Below, one piece after another: positions 1 through 7,227 of a stretch of DNA of 64,000 nucleotides (positions are counted from its first letter, which is position 1; each line of letters begins with the position of its first letter). A program made the translations under genes and the position numbers. Origin of the DNA: Lachnospiraceae bacterium (GTDB taxonomy: Bacteria; Bacillota; Clostridia; Lachnospirales; Lachnospiraceae); contig JAAUZC010000012.1 in NCBI GenBank assembly GCA_014804795.1, positions 131,076 to 195,075 of the forward strand. Reading direction: 5' to 3'. Below the pieces are notes generated by a model, which was not told the origin of the DNA, did not search any database, and worked only from the letters and a program-made list of their open reading frames with translations.

Positions 1-94
1 GCTCGACATCATATTTTCCTTCATTACCAGCTTTATGAAGTGCATCTTTATATGATAATTTAACAAGTTCTAGAGCGATTTCGTCTTTTGACAT
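1..94 (-). CDS. small phage protein, 3' end outside window
   Basis: Leftward reading frame beginning with ATG at 92-94 and open to the window edge (about 31 codons seen, starting MSKDEIALELVKLSYKDALH). An AAAGGAG ribosome site lies about 9 bases upstream, and a promoter with a stem-loop leader sits just beyond it (147-175). The visible part looks like a short amphipathic helix, as in many small early proteins of Lachnospiraceae phages. Function is unknown. Gene confidence rests on the promoter, leader and ribosome site rather than on homology. Confidence 0.7.
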   Translation of the reverse strand, partial: MSKDEIALELVKLSYKDALHKAGNEGKYDVE

Positions 95-115
95 TAAGGT
101 ATGCTCCTTTCTTTT

Positions 116-141
116 GTACTCGGCTCTGGCAGGAGCCTGTA
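116..141 (-). repeat. copy 1 of 26-base leader repeat with stem-loop
   Basis: A 26-base block identical to 607-632. Read leftward it contains GGCTC-CTGCCA-GAGCC, a five-base-pair stem, immediately after a promoter and before a ribosome site. Its position at the expected 5' end of the mRNA suggests an RNA-stabilising or regulatory stem-loop, although a protein-binding DNA site is also possible. Confidence 0.75.
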
Positions 142-146
142 AGGAA

Positions 147-175
147 AGTATAGGGGAAAAAGGCATAAATGGCAA
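147..175 (-). promoter_or_regulatory. leftward promoter, TTGCCA-17-TATACT
   Basis: On the minus strand, a -35 TTGCCA (170-175) and a -10 TATACT (147-152) are separated by exactly 17 bases. The stem-loop leader at 116-141 begins about nine bases after the -10, so the transcript should start at or next to the hairpin. It drives the gene ending at position 94. Its architecture is duplicated at 638-666. Confidence 0.8.
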
Positions 176-222
176 GGAAGTTGCTGAATGAAAAATAGAA
201 TGGAAGGGGGTGAGGGAGAGCC

Positions 223-366
223 ATGTTGTCTATGCCAATAGAGGTAGTTGTAAAAATAAAATCTTTTGGAGACATAGAAGAGGTGTTAAACAAATTTGAA
301 GAAATCAAAAAGGCCAATCCCAAGAAAGTAATTAAGATGACCATAGAGATTGACCTTATTGATTAG
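223..366 (+). CDS. small phage protein (47 aa), unknown function
   Basis: Short rightward frame starting MLSMPIEVVVKIKSFG and ending KMTIEIDLID. A strong AAGGGGGTGA site lies about seven bases before the ATG. The predicted pattern is strand-helix-strand, common in small phage proteins. It lies between two leftward genes and overlaps the stop of the next one (363-587) by four bases. No promoter was recognised for it, so it may instead be a chance frame with a good ribosome site. Confidence 0.5.
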   Translation: MLSMPIEVVVKIKSFGDIEEVLNKFEEIKKANPKKVIKMTIEIDLID

Positions 367-587
367 TTCTCCTGCTTCAAGACATCAATTACCATCAGGT
401 TAGTACCTGAAACGGTAAAGCATCCATTGGCAGTATACAAGTACGTTGTCTTTAAAGGGAGCTGAGTTGTGAGGATGGAATCGCCAGATACTTCCTTTAG
501 ATTGCTTGGGGTTTGAATCATAATTTTGTTGACGCCCTTGATATCATAAGTATTGCCGTCTGAATAAACAAAATGAAAATCAAACAT
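363..587 (-). CDS. small phage protein (74 aa), unknown function
   Basis: Leftward gene behind its own promoter and stem-loop leader (607-666). Two in-frame starts exist. The upstream ATG (591-593) is almost touching the AAAGGAG site, while the ATG at 585-587 has normal spacing, so the latter is chosen. The protein starts MFDFHFVYSDGNTYDIKG and is predicted to be mostly beta strand. I recognise this as a recurring small phage protein, without a function. Confidence 0.75.
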   Translation of the reverse strand: MFDFHFVYSDGNTYDIKGVNKIMIQTPSNLKEVSGDSILTTQLPLKTTYLYTANGCFTVSGTNLMVIDVLKQEN

Positions 588-606
588 TGTCATTCTCCTT
601 TCTTCC

Positions 607-632
607 GTACTCGGCTCTGGCAGGAGCCTGTA
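607..632 (-). repeat. copy 2 of 26-base leader repeat with stem-loop
   Basis: Identical to 116-141. It sits between a promoter (638-666) and the ribosome site of the leftward gene 363-587, again with the GGCTC/GAGCC stem placed at the presumed transcript start. Confidence 0.75.
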
Positions 633-637
633 CCAAT

Positions 638-666
638 AGTATAGGAGAAAAAGAAAATTAGGACAA
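638..666 (-). promoter_or_regulatory. leftward promoter, TTGTCC-17-TATACT
   Basis: Minus-strand -35 TTGTCC (661-666) and -10 TATACT (638-643) have a 17-base spacer. Spacing to the leader stem-loop is the same as in the copy at 147-175. Two small genes therefore carry separate but matched promoters, so they are probably co-regulated. Confidence 0.75.
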
Positions 667-731
667 TATGGAATTTGCAGAACAGGGAGAAAGGGGTGAA
701 AATAATAGGGATCATTATAGTTCTCTTATTA

Positions 732-796
732 TTTTGGATATATATTTTGGCAAAGCACTAATGCTTTGAAATATATGAGAAAAGATATATCCAAAA
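732..796. repeat. nested inverted repeat between divergent phage transcripts
   Basis: Perfect 12-base arms TTTTGGATATAT (732-743) and ATATATCCAAAA (785-796) enclose a second stem, CAAAGC (751-756) and GCTTTG (763-768). A competing pair is ATATATTT (738-745) and AAATATAT (769-776). The block lies in the A+T-rich gap separating the leftward and rightward phage genes. It could be an operator, a bidirectional terminator or a cruciform-forming site. Confidence 0.7.
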
Positions 797-846
797 ACTA
801 ATAAAAGAATTTGGTAGTAAATTGAGTATCTTGTTTGGAGGAGGGG

Positions 847-1023
847 GTGAAAAAGGACATGAAAGAACCAAACAGCAAATCAAAGCAGTGCGTAGATTTG
901 ACAGATGGCAAAGGAAACGTTATGGAATCTGCCGGAAGCAAGGAAGACCGGGGGAAAGGATTTATCCGGATCATGGGAGCATATTGCGGGAAACTTAAAA
1001 CTGCGATAACAGAAAACAGATAA
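847..1023 (+). CDS. small charged phage protein (58 aa), unknown function
   Basis: First gene of the rightward early region. GTG at 847 is preceded by GGAGGAGG at very short spacing, and ATG at 859 is an alternative start. The protein is rich in Lys, Glu and Asp and has no recognisable domain. It is called on ribosome-site quality and position alone. Confidence 0.45.
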   Translation: MKKDMKEPNSKSKQCVDLTDGKGNVMESAGSKEDRGKGFIRIMGAYCGKLKTAITENR

Positions 1024-1175
1024 TCAAAAGTCCCGGCGGTACGGGCATACCAACCGGGGCAAAACAAAATTCTTAACAAATTCAATATAGCATTTCTTAT
1101 ACAGAAAAGCAAATGAATTTTGGAAAGATGTACATGCAGTAGTACATAGGATTTACAAAAAGGAAAGGTGCAGGC

Positions 1176-1331
1176 ATGAAAAAACAAAATACAATTGAGT
1201 GCACCGTTGAGTTTACAGAGGGTGCGACAGAGAGAATCACAGATGCCTTTGTAGATCTATATTATCAGATAGAGCGTGGGATTTATAAGGGACCGTTGCT
1301 CCCTAAAGAGACAACAGATGAAACCGCATAA
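1176..1331 (+). CDS. small phage protein (51 aa), unknown function
   Basis: ATG at 1176 follows AAGGAAAGGTG. The product begins MKKQNTIECTVEFTEGATER and ends with an acidic, Thr-rich tail. It is probably a strand followed by a helix, with no known motif. It is same-strand with the small gene at 1397 and is likely part of the early transcript. Confidence 0.6.
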   Translation: MKKQNTIECTVEFTEGATERITDAFVDLYYQIERGIYKGPLLPKETTDETA

Positions 1332-1396
1332 GCGGTTAAGAGTGGACAAGCCTTAAGGAGCTGTGGACAAGCCATCTTTAAGAAAGGAGCGGAGAG

Positions 1397-1600
1397 ATGA
1401 AGCTAAAAGAAGTAAGCCAGCTGGTGGTAGGAGAGGTGTCATTATATGAAGAGGCGGAAAAGGGATCTGAATGCAATTTTCGCGACATTTTTGCAGGGGA
1501 TTGCGGTGACATTCCAGAAGAGATGCTGGAAAGGGAAATCGTCATAATGAGCGCATCCACAAATGGCAGAATGTTGGATATTAAACTGAAAAAACAATAA
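1397..1600 (+). CDS. small phage protein (67 aa), unknown function
   Basis: ATG at 1397 with an AAAGGAG site. The acidic 67-residue product has two cysteines in its middle and no recognisable fold signature. It is the last small early gene before the inverted-repeat cluster (1605-1716) that separates it from the replication gene. Confidence 0.65.
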   Translation: MKLKEVSQLVVGEVSLYEEAEKGSECNFRDIFAGDCGDIPEEMLEREIVIMSASTNGRMLDIKLKKQ

Positions 1601-1604
1601 AACA

Positions 1605-1624
1605 GCCGGCGTTCCCGCGCCGGC
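1605..1624. repeat. GC-rich hairpin upstream of replication gene
   Basis: GCCGGCG (1605-1611) and CGCCGGC (1618-1624) form a seven-base-pair stem with a six-base loop. No T-tract follows, so it is not a typical intrinsic terminator. It is the first of three consecutive inverted repeats directly before the HUH-type gene. Confidence 0.7.
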
Positions 1625-1627
1625 CAT

Positions 1628-1678
1628 GGACCAAAGTCCGTATCAAAAACCCTATTAAAAGTATACGGCAAAAGGTCC
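1628..1678. repeat. nested inverted repeat, candidate origin or operator
   Basis: Outer arms GGACC (1628-1632) and GGTCC (1674-1678) and inner arms CCGTAT (1638-1643) and ATACGG (1663-1668) are separated on both sides by five bases, giving a symmetric two-level stem. It lies 82 bases before the start of an HUH endonuclease-like gene. In rolling-circle replicons the nick site is usually in such a structure close to rep. Function here is inferred from position only. Confidence 0.6.
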
Positions 1679-1691
1679 GGAATGTCAAGGA

Positions 1692-1716
1692 AAAAGCGGG
1701 TTTTCAGCCCGCTTTT
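1692..1716 (+). terminator. intrinsic terminator or attenuator before the replication gene
   Basis: AAAAGCGGG (1692-1700) pairs with CCCGCTTTT (1708-1716) around a seven-base loop, and the A- and T-rich flanks would allow function in either direction. It ends the small early genes, or attenuates transcription into the replication gene. Confidence 0.65.
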
Positions 1717-1759
1717 GTAGCTCTATTAGAATATTAAACTTAGGACAGGAGGGACTGGA

Positions 1760-2581
1760 TTGTTTGCAATAGACAGCTATTATCTCATCAATCATATAGA
1801 ACATGAGTATAAGTATCCGGGAAGGTATGGAGCGAGAGGTGAGAAGCGGAAGAAAAAGAAGAAAGCCACACCGGAGCAGGTGGCAAAGCAGAATCAGTAT
1901 AACCGGGAAGTAAGGATCAGGCGTCTGCTTCGGAATAATTTCTATCCGGGTGATTACTGGGTGACGTTGAAATATAAGAGCGGTGCGAGGAAGTGTATGG
2001 AGGAGTTCATAAAAGATATGGGGAAATTCCTCCGGGTGATGCGCCGGGAGTATAAGACGAGAGGTGAGCCACTCAAATTCATATACAGGCTGGAGATCGG
2101 GAAGCGGGGCGGACTGCATGCCCATATTGTCATAAACCGCCTGCCGGGAGATGCCTACACGGATCTAATCATAAGGGATGCATGGCAGAAAGTGACACCG
2201 GATGGGAGCGTTGATTATACCACCATCAGGGAGCAGGGAGGAGGGAAGGAATTGGCCGCCTATATTGTGAAGCAGGCAGGGGAGGAGATTGCCGGACAGA
2301 TGCGGATGTTCTCCCAGGAAGATCAGAAAAAGCTGATCCGCATCTCCTCTTCCAGGAACCTTGACAGGGTGGAACCGGTACGGAAGATTTACCGCCACTG
2401 GACGATGAAAAAGATACTGGAAAACGGACCGAAGCCGACGCAGGGCTATTACATAGATAAAGAATCGATCAGGACGGGTGTCAATCGTTTTACAGGCTTC
2501 AGCTACTACAAATACACGGAAGTCAGGATTAAGCCGATTGACTGCAGGCGAAAAGCGGATCCGGGAGGCAGACATGGATAG
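1760..2581 (+). CDS. HUH-type replication protein (REP_ORF2/G2P-like)
   Basis: A 273-residue protein of the rolling-circle replication initiator type. Such enzymes nick one DNA strand and stay bound through a tyrosine. Visible signatures are a basic tract (residues 26-35, RGEKRKKKKK), the core strand FIYRLEIGKRGG, the metal-binding HAH motif (His120 and His122) and a candidate catalytic Tyr168 in AAYIVKQ. The start is TTG at 1760, seven bases after AGGAGGGA; no better-placed ATG is in frame. Three inverted repeats lie immediately upstream. The next gene starts inside its 3' end. Presence in a tailed phage with a terminase is notable, and the protein could act in early replication or regulation rather than full rolling-circle replication. 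Confidence 0.8.
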   Translation: MFAIDSYYLINHIEHEYKYPGRYGARGEKRKKKKKATPEQVAKQNQYNREVRIRRLLRNNFYPGDYWVTLKYKSGARKCMEEFIKDMGKFLRVMRREYKTRGEPLKFIYRLEIGKRGGLHAHIVINRLPGDAYTDLIIRDAWQKVTPDGSVDYTTIREQGGGKELAAYIVKQAGEEIAGQMRMFSQEDQKKLIRISSSRNLDRVEPVRKIYRHWTMKKILENGPKPTQGYYIDKESIRTGVNRFTGFSYYKYTEVRIKPIDCRRKADPGGRHG

Positions 2582-3050
2582 AGTACATATCTACACATAC
2601 ACGGATATCCGGGGGCCGCGGAAGAGAACAGGATATTATATCTTCCTGCTAGAACAGGAAACGGCGAAAGGACAGGCAACACTCCACAAGATTGAAAAAG
2701 TGGAAACGCCGGAAACAGAAAACAGAATCCAGCTTCTGGCAGTGATAAAGGCGCTGCGGCGTCTCAGAAAAAACTGTGATCTGGTGATCCATACCCATTC
2801 AGAATATGTGGCAGCAGGCATAAACCAGAGCTGGTTACAGAAATGGGTGGAAACAGGCTGGATAACCGGAAAAGGGGAACCTGTGGCAAACCGTCCGGAA
2901 TGGGAAGAAATGGCGGAATTACTAAATGCGCATGAGTTTGAGTTCCATGCAGGGAGGCACGCATACAGCGAATGGATGGAGCGGGAGATCAGAAGGGAGA
3001 GAGAGGCATGTTTGACAGATTCGGAGAATTTAGCAGTGCAGAAGAGATAA
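2574..3050 (+). CDS. RNase H-like protein with altered active site
   Basis: 158 residues from ATG 2574 (GGGAGG upstream; overlaps the preceding gene by eight bases). The RNase HI fold is suggested by an N-terminal strand with Asp11 (YTYTDIRGP), the helix motif ETENRIQLLAVIKAL and the strand IHTHSEYVAAGI. Compared with Escherichia coli RNase HI, the catalytic Glu of the helix appears as Gln53, the Asp of the TDS motif as His75, and no clear C-terminal catalytic Asp is seen. It may therefore bind nucleic acid without cutting. Related proteins are common beside PcfK/PcfJ genes in Lachnospiraceae phages. Confidence 0.7.
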   Translation: MDRVHIYTYTDIRGPRKRTGYYIFLLEQETAKGQATLHKIEKVETPETENRIQLLAVIKALRRLRKNCDLVIHTHSEYVAAGINQSWLQKWVETGWITGKGEPVANRPEWEEMAELLNAHEFEFHAGRHAYSEWMEREIRREREACLTDSENLAVQKR

Positions 3051-3499
3051 ATGAAACGGCGGTGAACCTCAGAAAAGAGGGGGATACAGAGAGCATCATT
3101 ATATTGGCGAAAGAAAATGGCATTGAGGAGGAGATCGCGGAAGTCTTCATAGATGGGGATATTCTGTATCTGTGTGACGCCATGACGGCGGCGATCGGGA
3201 AGATCGATGTAGAAAGCGCAGAGCTTAAACCAAAAGAGATCATGCAGGACTGGACGGAATACATCAAAGCGAGGTGCTTTGATGATGCCGGGATGGCAGC
3301 ATCGGTACGGATGAAGGGAAAGAGCCTGAAAGGGTGTATCGCTGCATTGCTCGCATGGAGTTTTGAAAATCAGATCCCGGTGGACAAAGATATCCTGAAA
3401 AAAGCAAAGGTGAACGCAGGCAGGGTGACATTAGGGATCCCGGGGATCGGCACCGCGAAAAAAATCATCACGAATTATTACATGGGAAAGCAGGTATAG
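3008..3499 (+). CDS. AcrIIA9 / PcfK-like family protein
   Basis: 163 residues starting MFDRFGEFSSAEEINETA; ATG 3008 follows AAGGGAGAGAGAGG, and the gene overlaps the RNase H-like gene. The patterns EEINETAVNLRKEGD, LAKENGIEEE, AAIGKIDVES and KSLKGCIAALLAWS match the PcfK-like family, some of whose members are annotated as Cas9 inhibitor AcrIIA9. It is immediately followed by pcfJ-like, the usual partner. Family membership is recalled from conserved text. Cas9 inhibition by this copy is inference, and the older PcfK name comes from a conjugative plasmid. Confidence 0.7.
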   Translation: MFDRFGEFSSAEEINETAVNLRKEGDTESIIILAKENGIEEEIAEVFIDGDILYLCDAMTAAIGKIDVESAELKPKEIMQDWTEYIKARCFDDAGMAASVRMKGKSLKGCIAALLAWSFENQIPVDKDILKKAKVNAGRVTLGIPGIGTAKKIITNYYMGKQV

Positions 3500-3500
3500 C

Positions 3501-5651
3501 ATGAAGAAAAAAGCGATAGAGAAGATACCATATCTGACACTGCCGGCATGCTATCCGGATGGAGAAGTGCTGTATATCGGCCGGACAGCATGGCACAATA
3601 TTGGCCATGAGAGGCATATTATCCTTGAAGTATACGAAAACAGAAAAGACTGCCTGCAGGTACCGGTAGTGCGGTATGCAGCCACGAAAAAAGACTGGGG
3701 AGTATACGATACGGAAGACGGAACCTGGAGTGGGAGAAAGATAGATTCCAACATCTGGGGATATGGGATGTGCTGGTATGATGAAAGACTGGACAGACAT
3801 GAAACATACAGTGACATGCCCAAAAGAAACCGCCTGTATTCAGAGGATGATCTGTCCAGGATAAAGAAATACTTTAAAGATATTAAGATCTGGAATGATG
3901 AAAGATGGTGGGGTTATTTTACCGGGAATGAAGAAAAAATAAAAAATGCGGCAAGATGCAGGAAAGATGAACGCCGCAGGGGGCGCCTGGAAGAGCGGAA
4001 TAAGAATACGCCGAAACTTGATGAAAAGGCACTGCTTGACTGGGCGGAAGACCATATATTCCATCGGGGGCATTACCTGTACTATAAAAAGCGCGGCCGG
4101 CGGGCCGATCTGTGCTGTTCCGCATGCGGCGGCACATACAGCGGGAAATGGAAAGCAGGGGAATCCTATGAGAGCCAGTTTGAACATTATATACAGGAGC
4201 CGAGGGAAGGACTGATGGGCAGCTGTATTTTGTGTGGGGAACACGGAATCTATAAGCCTCAGGGAAAAGCGAGAAGAGATTACAGGATGAGAGGACATGC
4301 ATTCCTGGCAGATCGATATCTGGAAAAAGGCGTAGTGCTGCGCTATATAGAGCTGGGGAAAGAATGGATCCTGGAAGAGATATGCGGCGAGAAAGGCCTT
4401 GAGATGCATGGCGCTTATGAAAAAACAGACGGGATAGAGATCGCAAGGACATACTTCCGGCCGGGGAAAAAGCAACAGACTGACTTCCATAAACATGATC
4501 CGTATATAGGGAAAGACTTCTGGGATGACTGTAATCTGTATGGAATGAACAATATCAACATAAGTGATGCACCGGTGCATCCGGTGTCTTTTGAGAATAT
4601 GAAAGGTACATTTCTGCAGTACAGCGCCCTGAAAGAATATGCTTCTGCCAAAGGAGAACTGAATGCAAAAGAGTATCTGGAGAGGTATATAGATTTTCCC
4701 CAGATTGAGATGTTAGTGAAGATGAAACTGTATCAGGTGGTAGCGCAGATGGTAAGAGGTTACTGCGGGATCATAGCGGATCCTATGGCACACAGGCCGG
4801 ATCGTTTTTTGGGAATCCGAAAAGACAAGGTAAAGTTTCTGATGGAAGAGCAGGGCAATATCGGCATATTAAATATTCTGAAAAAAGAAAAAAGTCTTGG
4901 GCAATACTGGACAGGCCGGCAGGTCCGGGAACTGGCAGAGATGAATGCAGATAATAAAAATCTTGGGATGGCTCTACAGGTGATGAGTATACAGAAACTG
5001 TTAAATAATGTAAAAAGGTATGCGGGATGTGATTTTGGAACGGGATGCAGCACAGCAGAAAGCAGGCTGCGGGCGACAGCAGATACATATTTTGATTATC
5101 TCCATATGAGGAATTCGTTGGGATATGACATGAACAATACAGTCTATCAGAGACCGCGGGATATTGACGCAGCACATGATGCGATGATGGCAGAGCTGAA
5201 TAAAGAAAAGATGGATGAGAGGCTGAGAGTGGCAGCAGAGAAGTTTCCGGATATCAAAAAAAATTACCGGAAACTAAGGAAGCGCTTTTTCTATGAAGAT
5301 GATACTTTCCTGATCCGGCCGGCGCGTTCGGCGGAAGAGATCGTTACAGAAGGCCAGGTGCTGCATCATTGCGTAGGCGGGGATAATTATCTGGACAAAC
5401 ATAACAGGGGGTATAGTTACATCCTGATGCTCCGGTTCAAGGAAATGCCGGAGATACCGTATATCACGGTAGAAATTGATGATACGGACAGGATTGTGCA
5501 GTGGTATGGGAAACATGACAAAAAGCCGGACAGGGAAAATATGCAGAAGTGGCTGGATATCTATGTGACAAGGCTGAGAGCCGGCAGGATCGGCATAAAA
5601 GAAAAAACGGAGAAAGAGGCAATGGAACAGATGCTGATGGCAGCAGTATAG
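3501..5651 (+). CDS. PcfJ-like protein
   Basis: 716 residues. The C-terminal PcfJ domain is clear: FLIRPARSAEEIVTEG, QVLHHCVGGDNYLDKH, then IPYITVEID and QWYGKHDKKP. The middle has two CxxCG-type pairs (CSACGG and CILCGE, roughly residues 205-245) that could bind one zinc ion. The gene begins one base after the PcfK/AcrIIA9-like stop, so the two are translationally close. PcfJ-like proteins are widespread in phages and mobile elements of Firmicutes; their biochemical role is not established. The size is typical of phage versions. Confidence 0.8.
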   Translation: MKKKAIEKIPYLTLPACYPDGEVLYIGRTAWHNIGHERHIILEVYENRKDCLQVPVVRYAATKKDWGVYDTEDGTWSGRKIDSNIWGYGMCWYDERLDRHETYSDMPKRNRLYSEDDLSRIKKYFKDIKIWNDERWWGYFTGNEEKIKNAARCRKDERRRGRLEERNKNTPKLDEKALLDWAEDHIFHRGHYLYYKKRGRRADLCCSACGGTYSGKWKAGESYESQFEHYIQEPREGLMGSCILCGEHGIYKPQGKARRDYRMRGHAFLADRYLEKGVVLRYIELGKEWILEEICGEKGLEMHGAYEKTDGIEIARTYFRPGKKQQTDFHKHDPYIGKDFWDDCNLYGMNNINISDAPVHPVSFENMKGTFLQYSALKEYASAKGELNAKEYLERYIDFPQIEMLVKMKLYQVVAQMVRGYCGIIADPMAHRPDRFLGIRKDKVKFLMEEQGNIGILNILKKEKSLGQYWTGRQVRELAEMNADNKNLGMALQVMSIQKLLNNVKRYAGCDFGTGCSTAESRLRATADTYFDYLHMRNSLGYDMNNTVYQRPRDIDAAHDAMMAELNKEKMDERLRVAAEKFPDIKKNYRKLRKRFFYEDDTFLIRPARSAEEIVTEGQVLHHCVGGDNYLDKHNRGYSYILMLRFKEMPEIPYITVEIDDTDRIVQWYGKHDKKPDRENMQKWLDIYVTRLRAGRIGIKEKTEKEAMEQMLMAAV

Positions 5652-5662
5652 GGGGATAGGAC

Positions 5663-6007
5663 ATGGAGATAAAGGTAAACGGACTGGAGGGAATTCGGGT
5701 ACAGCAGACAGAGGCGGAACGGGAATTTTGGAAACTGTATAAGAGGCTCCGGAAAAAGTATCATCTCACAATGCATCTGAGTGCCAGCGTATATGAAAAA
5801 CGGGATGACAGCATAGAGATCTGGCGGGATGAAGACGGAAAGAGAGCCGAGACCGTATGCAGGATAAAGAGGGAAGACATAGAGGAGTGCTATGAGATAG
5901 CGGTACTTGATTTGAAATTTTATGAAAAAAGGATGCAGGAGAGGGAAGACCGCGGACAGGAGATTCAGGAGGAACGGATATGGAAGACATGCAGCAGATC
6001 ACAATAG
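5663..6007 (+). CDS. phage protein (114 aa), unknown function
   Basis: ATG 5663 after GGGGATAGG. The 114-residue product is highly charged, with a probable long helix at the C-terminus and an REFWKLYKRLRKKYHLT helix near the start. It overlaps the next gene by 28 bases. I do not recognise a family. It is a reliable gene because of its tight position inside the early operon. Confidence 0.7.
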   Translation: MEIKVNGLEGIRVQQTEAEREFWKLYKRLRKKYHLTMHLSASVYEKRDDSIEIWRDEDGKRAETVCRIKREDIEECYEIAVLDLKFYEKRMQEREDRGQEIQEERIWKTCSRSQ

Positions 6008-7227
6008 ATGAATGGATGAGCTGGAAAGAGGATATCAGGAAAAAACTGGCAGAAACGGCCAGAAACTTTGTATATATAGGATACCGCCTGAAACAGATAC
6101 GGGATTCCGGCATGTATGACGGCGCGGAGGATATCTTTGAGTTTGCCCTGAAAGAATACGGTCTCAGCAAGAGTACAGTGAGCCGCTTTATAGCCATAAA
6201 CGAGAAGTTTTCGGAGAATGGAAATTCCCTGGAGCTGAAAGAGGAATACCGGGCGATAGGAAGCAGCAAGCTGGCGGAGATGCTGACGCTGACAGATGCA
6301 GAGTGCAGGCTGATCACGGAAAAGACGACTGTGTCACAGATCAGGGAGTTTAAGAGTTTCAGCAGACAGGCATCGGGAGCCGTGGAAGATGAGGGCAGTC
6401 AGGAACGAAAATGGACGCCACTGCAGAAGTGTATCATAGAGTATTTCCGGGGAAAAAAGGAGATGCTGGATGCGGCGATGAAGTGTATTTTTGAAAATGA
6501 TCATAAGCAGGCATCAGAGATCATCAGTCCTAATGGAAATACCACTGTTAAAAAGGGAATTATCTTCCTGTTCATGTATGACTATAAAGAGGGAGTGAAA
6601 TACAGGACATTTGGCAGTGATGAAACAACAGTAATGAGCTGGGATGATTTTATCATGGACATATTTGAGATCTTCCAGCCGGATTACGATACCAGAAGAG
6701 GGTATGAAGCATTTTACAATGAACCGGAAAAAGTGGAAGAAATGCCGGAAATACTGAATGGGAAAGGCTCTGTTGCGACGTCGCAACAGAACGAAAAAGA
6801 GGAAGAAAGAAATGTGGAAAAAATGGTGGATGATGAGGCATCAGAGGGCGGAACTAAAGAGGGTGCTGAAACGCCTGAGAATGCCGATGCGGTTAAACCG
6901 GAAGACGATGAGGATGGAGCCGGTGGAGAAATAGAGAATCAGGATGTCTTGGACATGGCAGCAGGCTTGGATGGAAACGATGAAGAGAAATTTGAGGACG
7001 AAATAGAAAGATTTGATGACAAAAAAGGCAGTTCTGATAACGAAAATGCAGGTTCCGGAACAGAAGAGCAGATCAAATACTATAAAGCAGAAATTAAGGC
7101 TTACCTGGAAATTATGGATTATCGATATGAAAAAGAGGACTGGGCAGGGGTCATTAAAAAAGCAGAAGACATAATCTGGAGTGCGGAACAGATCCAGAAG
7201 ATTCAAAAGGAAGAGGAGCGTGAATAA
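5980..7227 (+). CDS. DUF3102-like phage DNA-binding protein with acidic tail
   Basis: 415 residues. ATG 5980 lies after AGGAGG. The N-terminal 130 residues (FVYIGYRLKQIRDSGMY, then FEFALKEYGLSKSTVSRFI) resemble DUF3102/ParB-like proteins that carry a helix-turn-helix, here the KEYGLSKSTVSRF segment. The central part, roughly residues 130-260, is less clear. Residues 270-350 are strongly acidic low complexity, followed by a C-terminal helical region (EEQIKYYKAEIKAYLE). A 22-base perfect palindrome lies inside the gene at 6769-6790. A role in replication or segregation is plausible from the family but not shown. Confidence 0.65.
   Translation: MEDMQQITIDEWMSWKEDIRKKLAETARNFVYIGYRLKQIRDSGMYDGAEDIFEFALKEYGLSKSTVSRFIAINEKFSENGNSLELKEEYRAIGSSKLAEMLTLTDAECRLITEKTTVSQIREFKSFSRQASGAVEDEGSQERKWTPLQKCIIEYFRGKKEMLDAAMKCIFENDHKQASEIISPNGNTTVKKGIIFLFMYDYKEGVKYRTFGSDETTVMSWDDFIMDIFEIFQPDYDTRRGYEAFYNEPEKVEEMPEILNGKGSVATSQQNEKEEERNVEKMVDDEASEGGTKEGAETPENADAVKPEDDEDGAGGEIENQDVLDMAAGLDGNDEEKFEDEIERFDDKKGSSDNENAGSGTEEQIKYYKAEIKAYLEIMDYRYEKEDWAGVIKKAEDIIWSAEQIQKIQKEEERE
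6769..6790. repeat. 22-base perfect palindrome inside a phage gene
   Basis: The core TGTTGCGACGTCGCAACA (6771-6788) is extended by two more pairs to 6769-6790. It falls at the start of the acidic linker of the DUF3102-like protein, where peptide sequence is least constrained (it encodes SVATSQQ). This suggests the DNA or RNA itself is selected, perhaps as a protein-binding site. Confidence 0.7.

Noticed and set aside
1-344. 94-residue leftward frame 60-344
   Set aside because: It overlaps a better-supported leftward start at 94 and a rightward small gene, has no ribosome site, and covers promoter sequence.
3840-4580. 246-residue leftward frame opposite the pcfJ-like gene
   Set aside because: Opposite-strand shadow of a clearly conserved protein; low-quality composition and no ribosome site.
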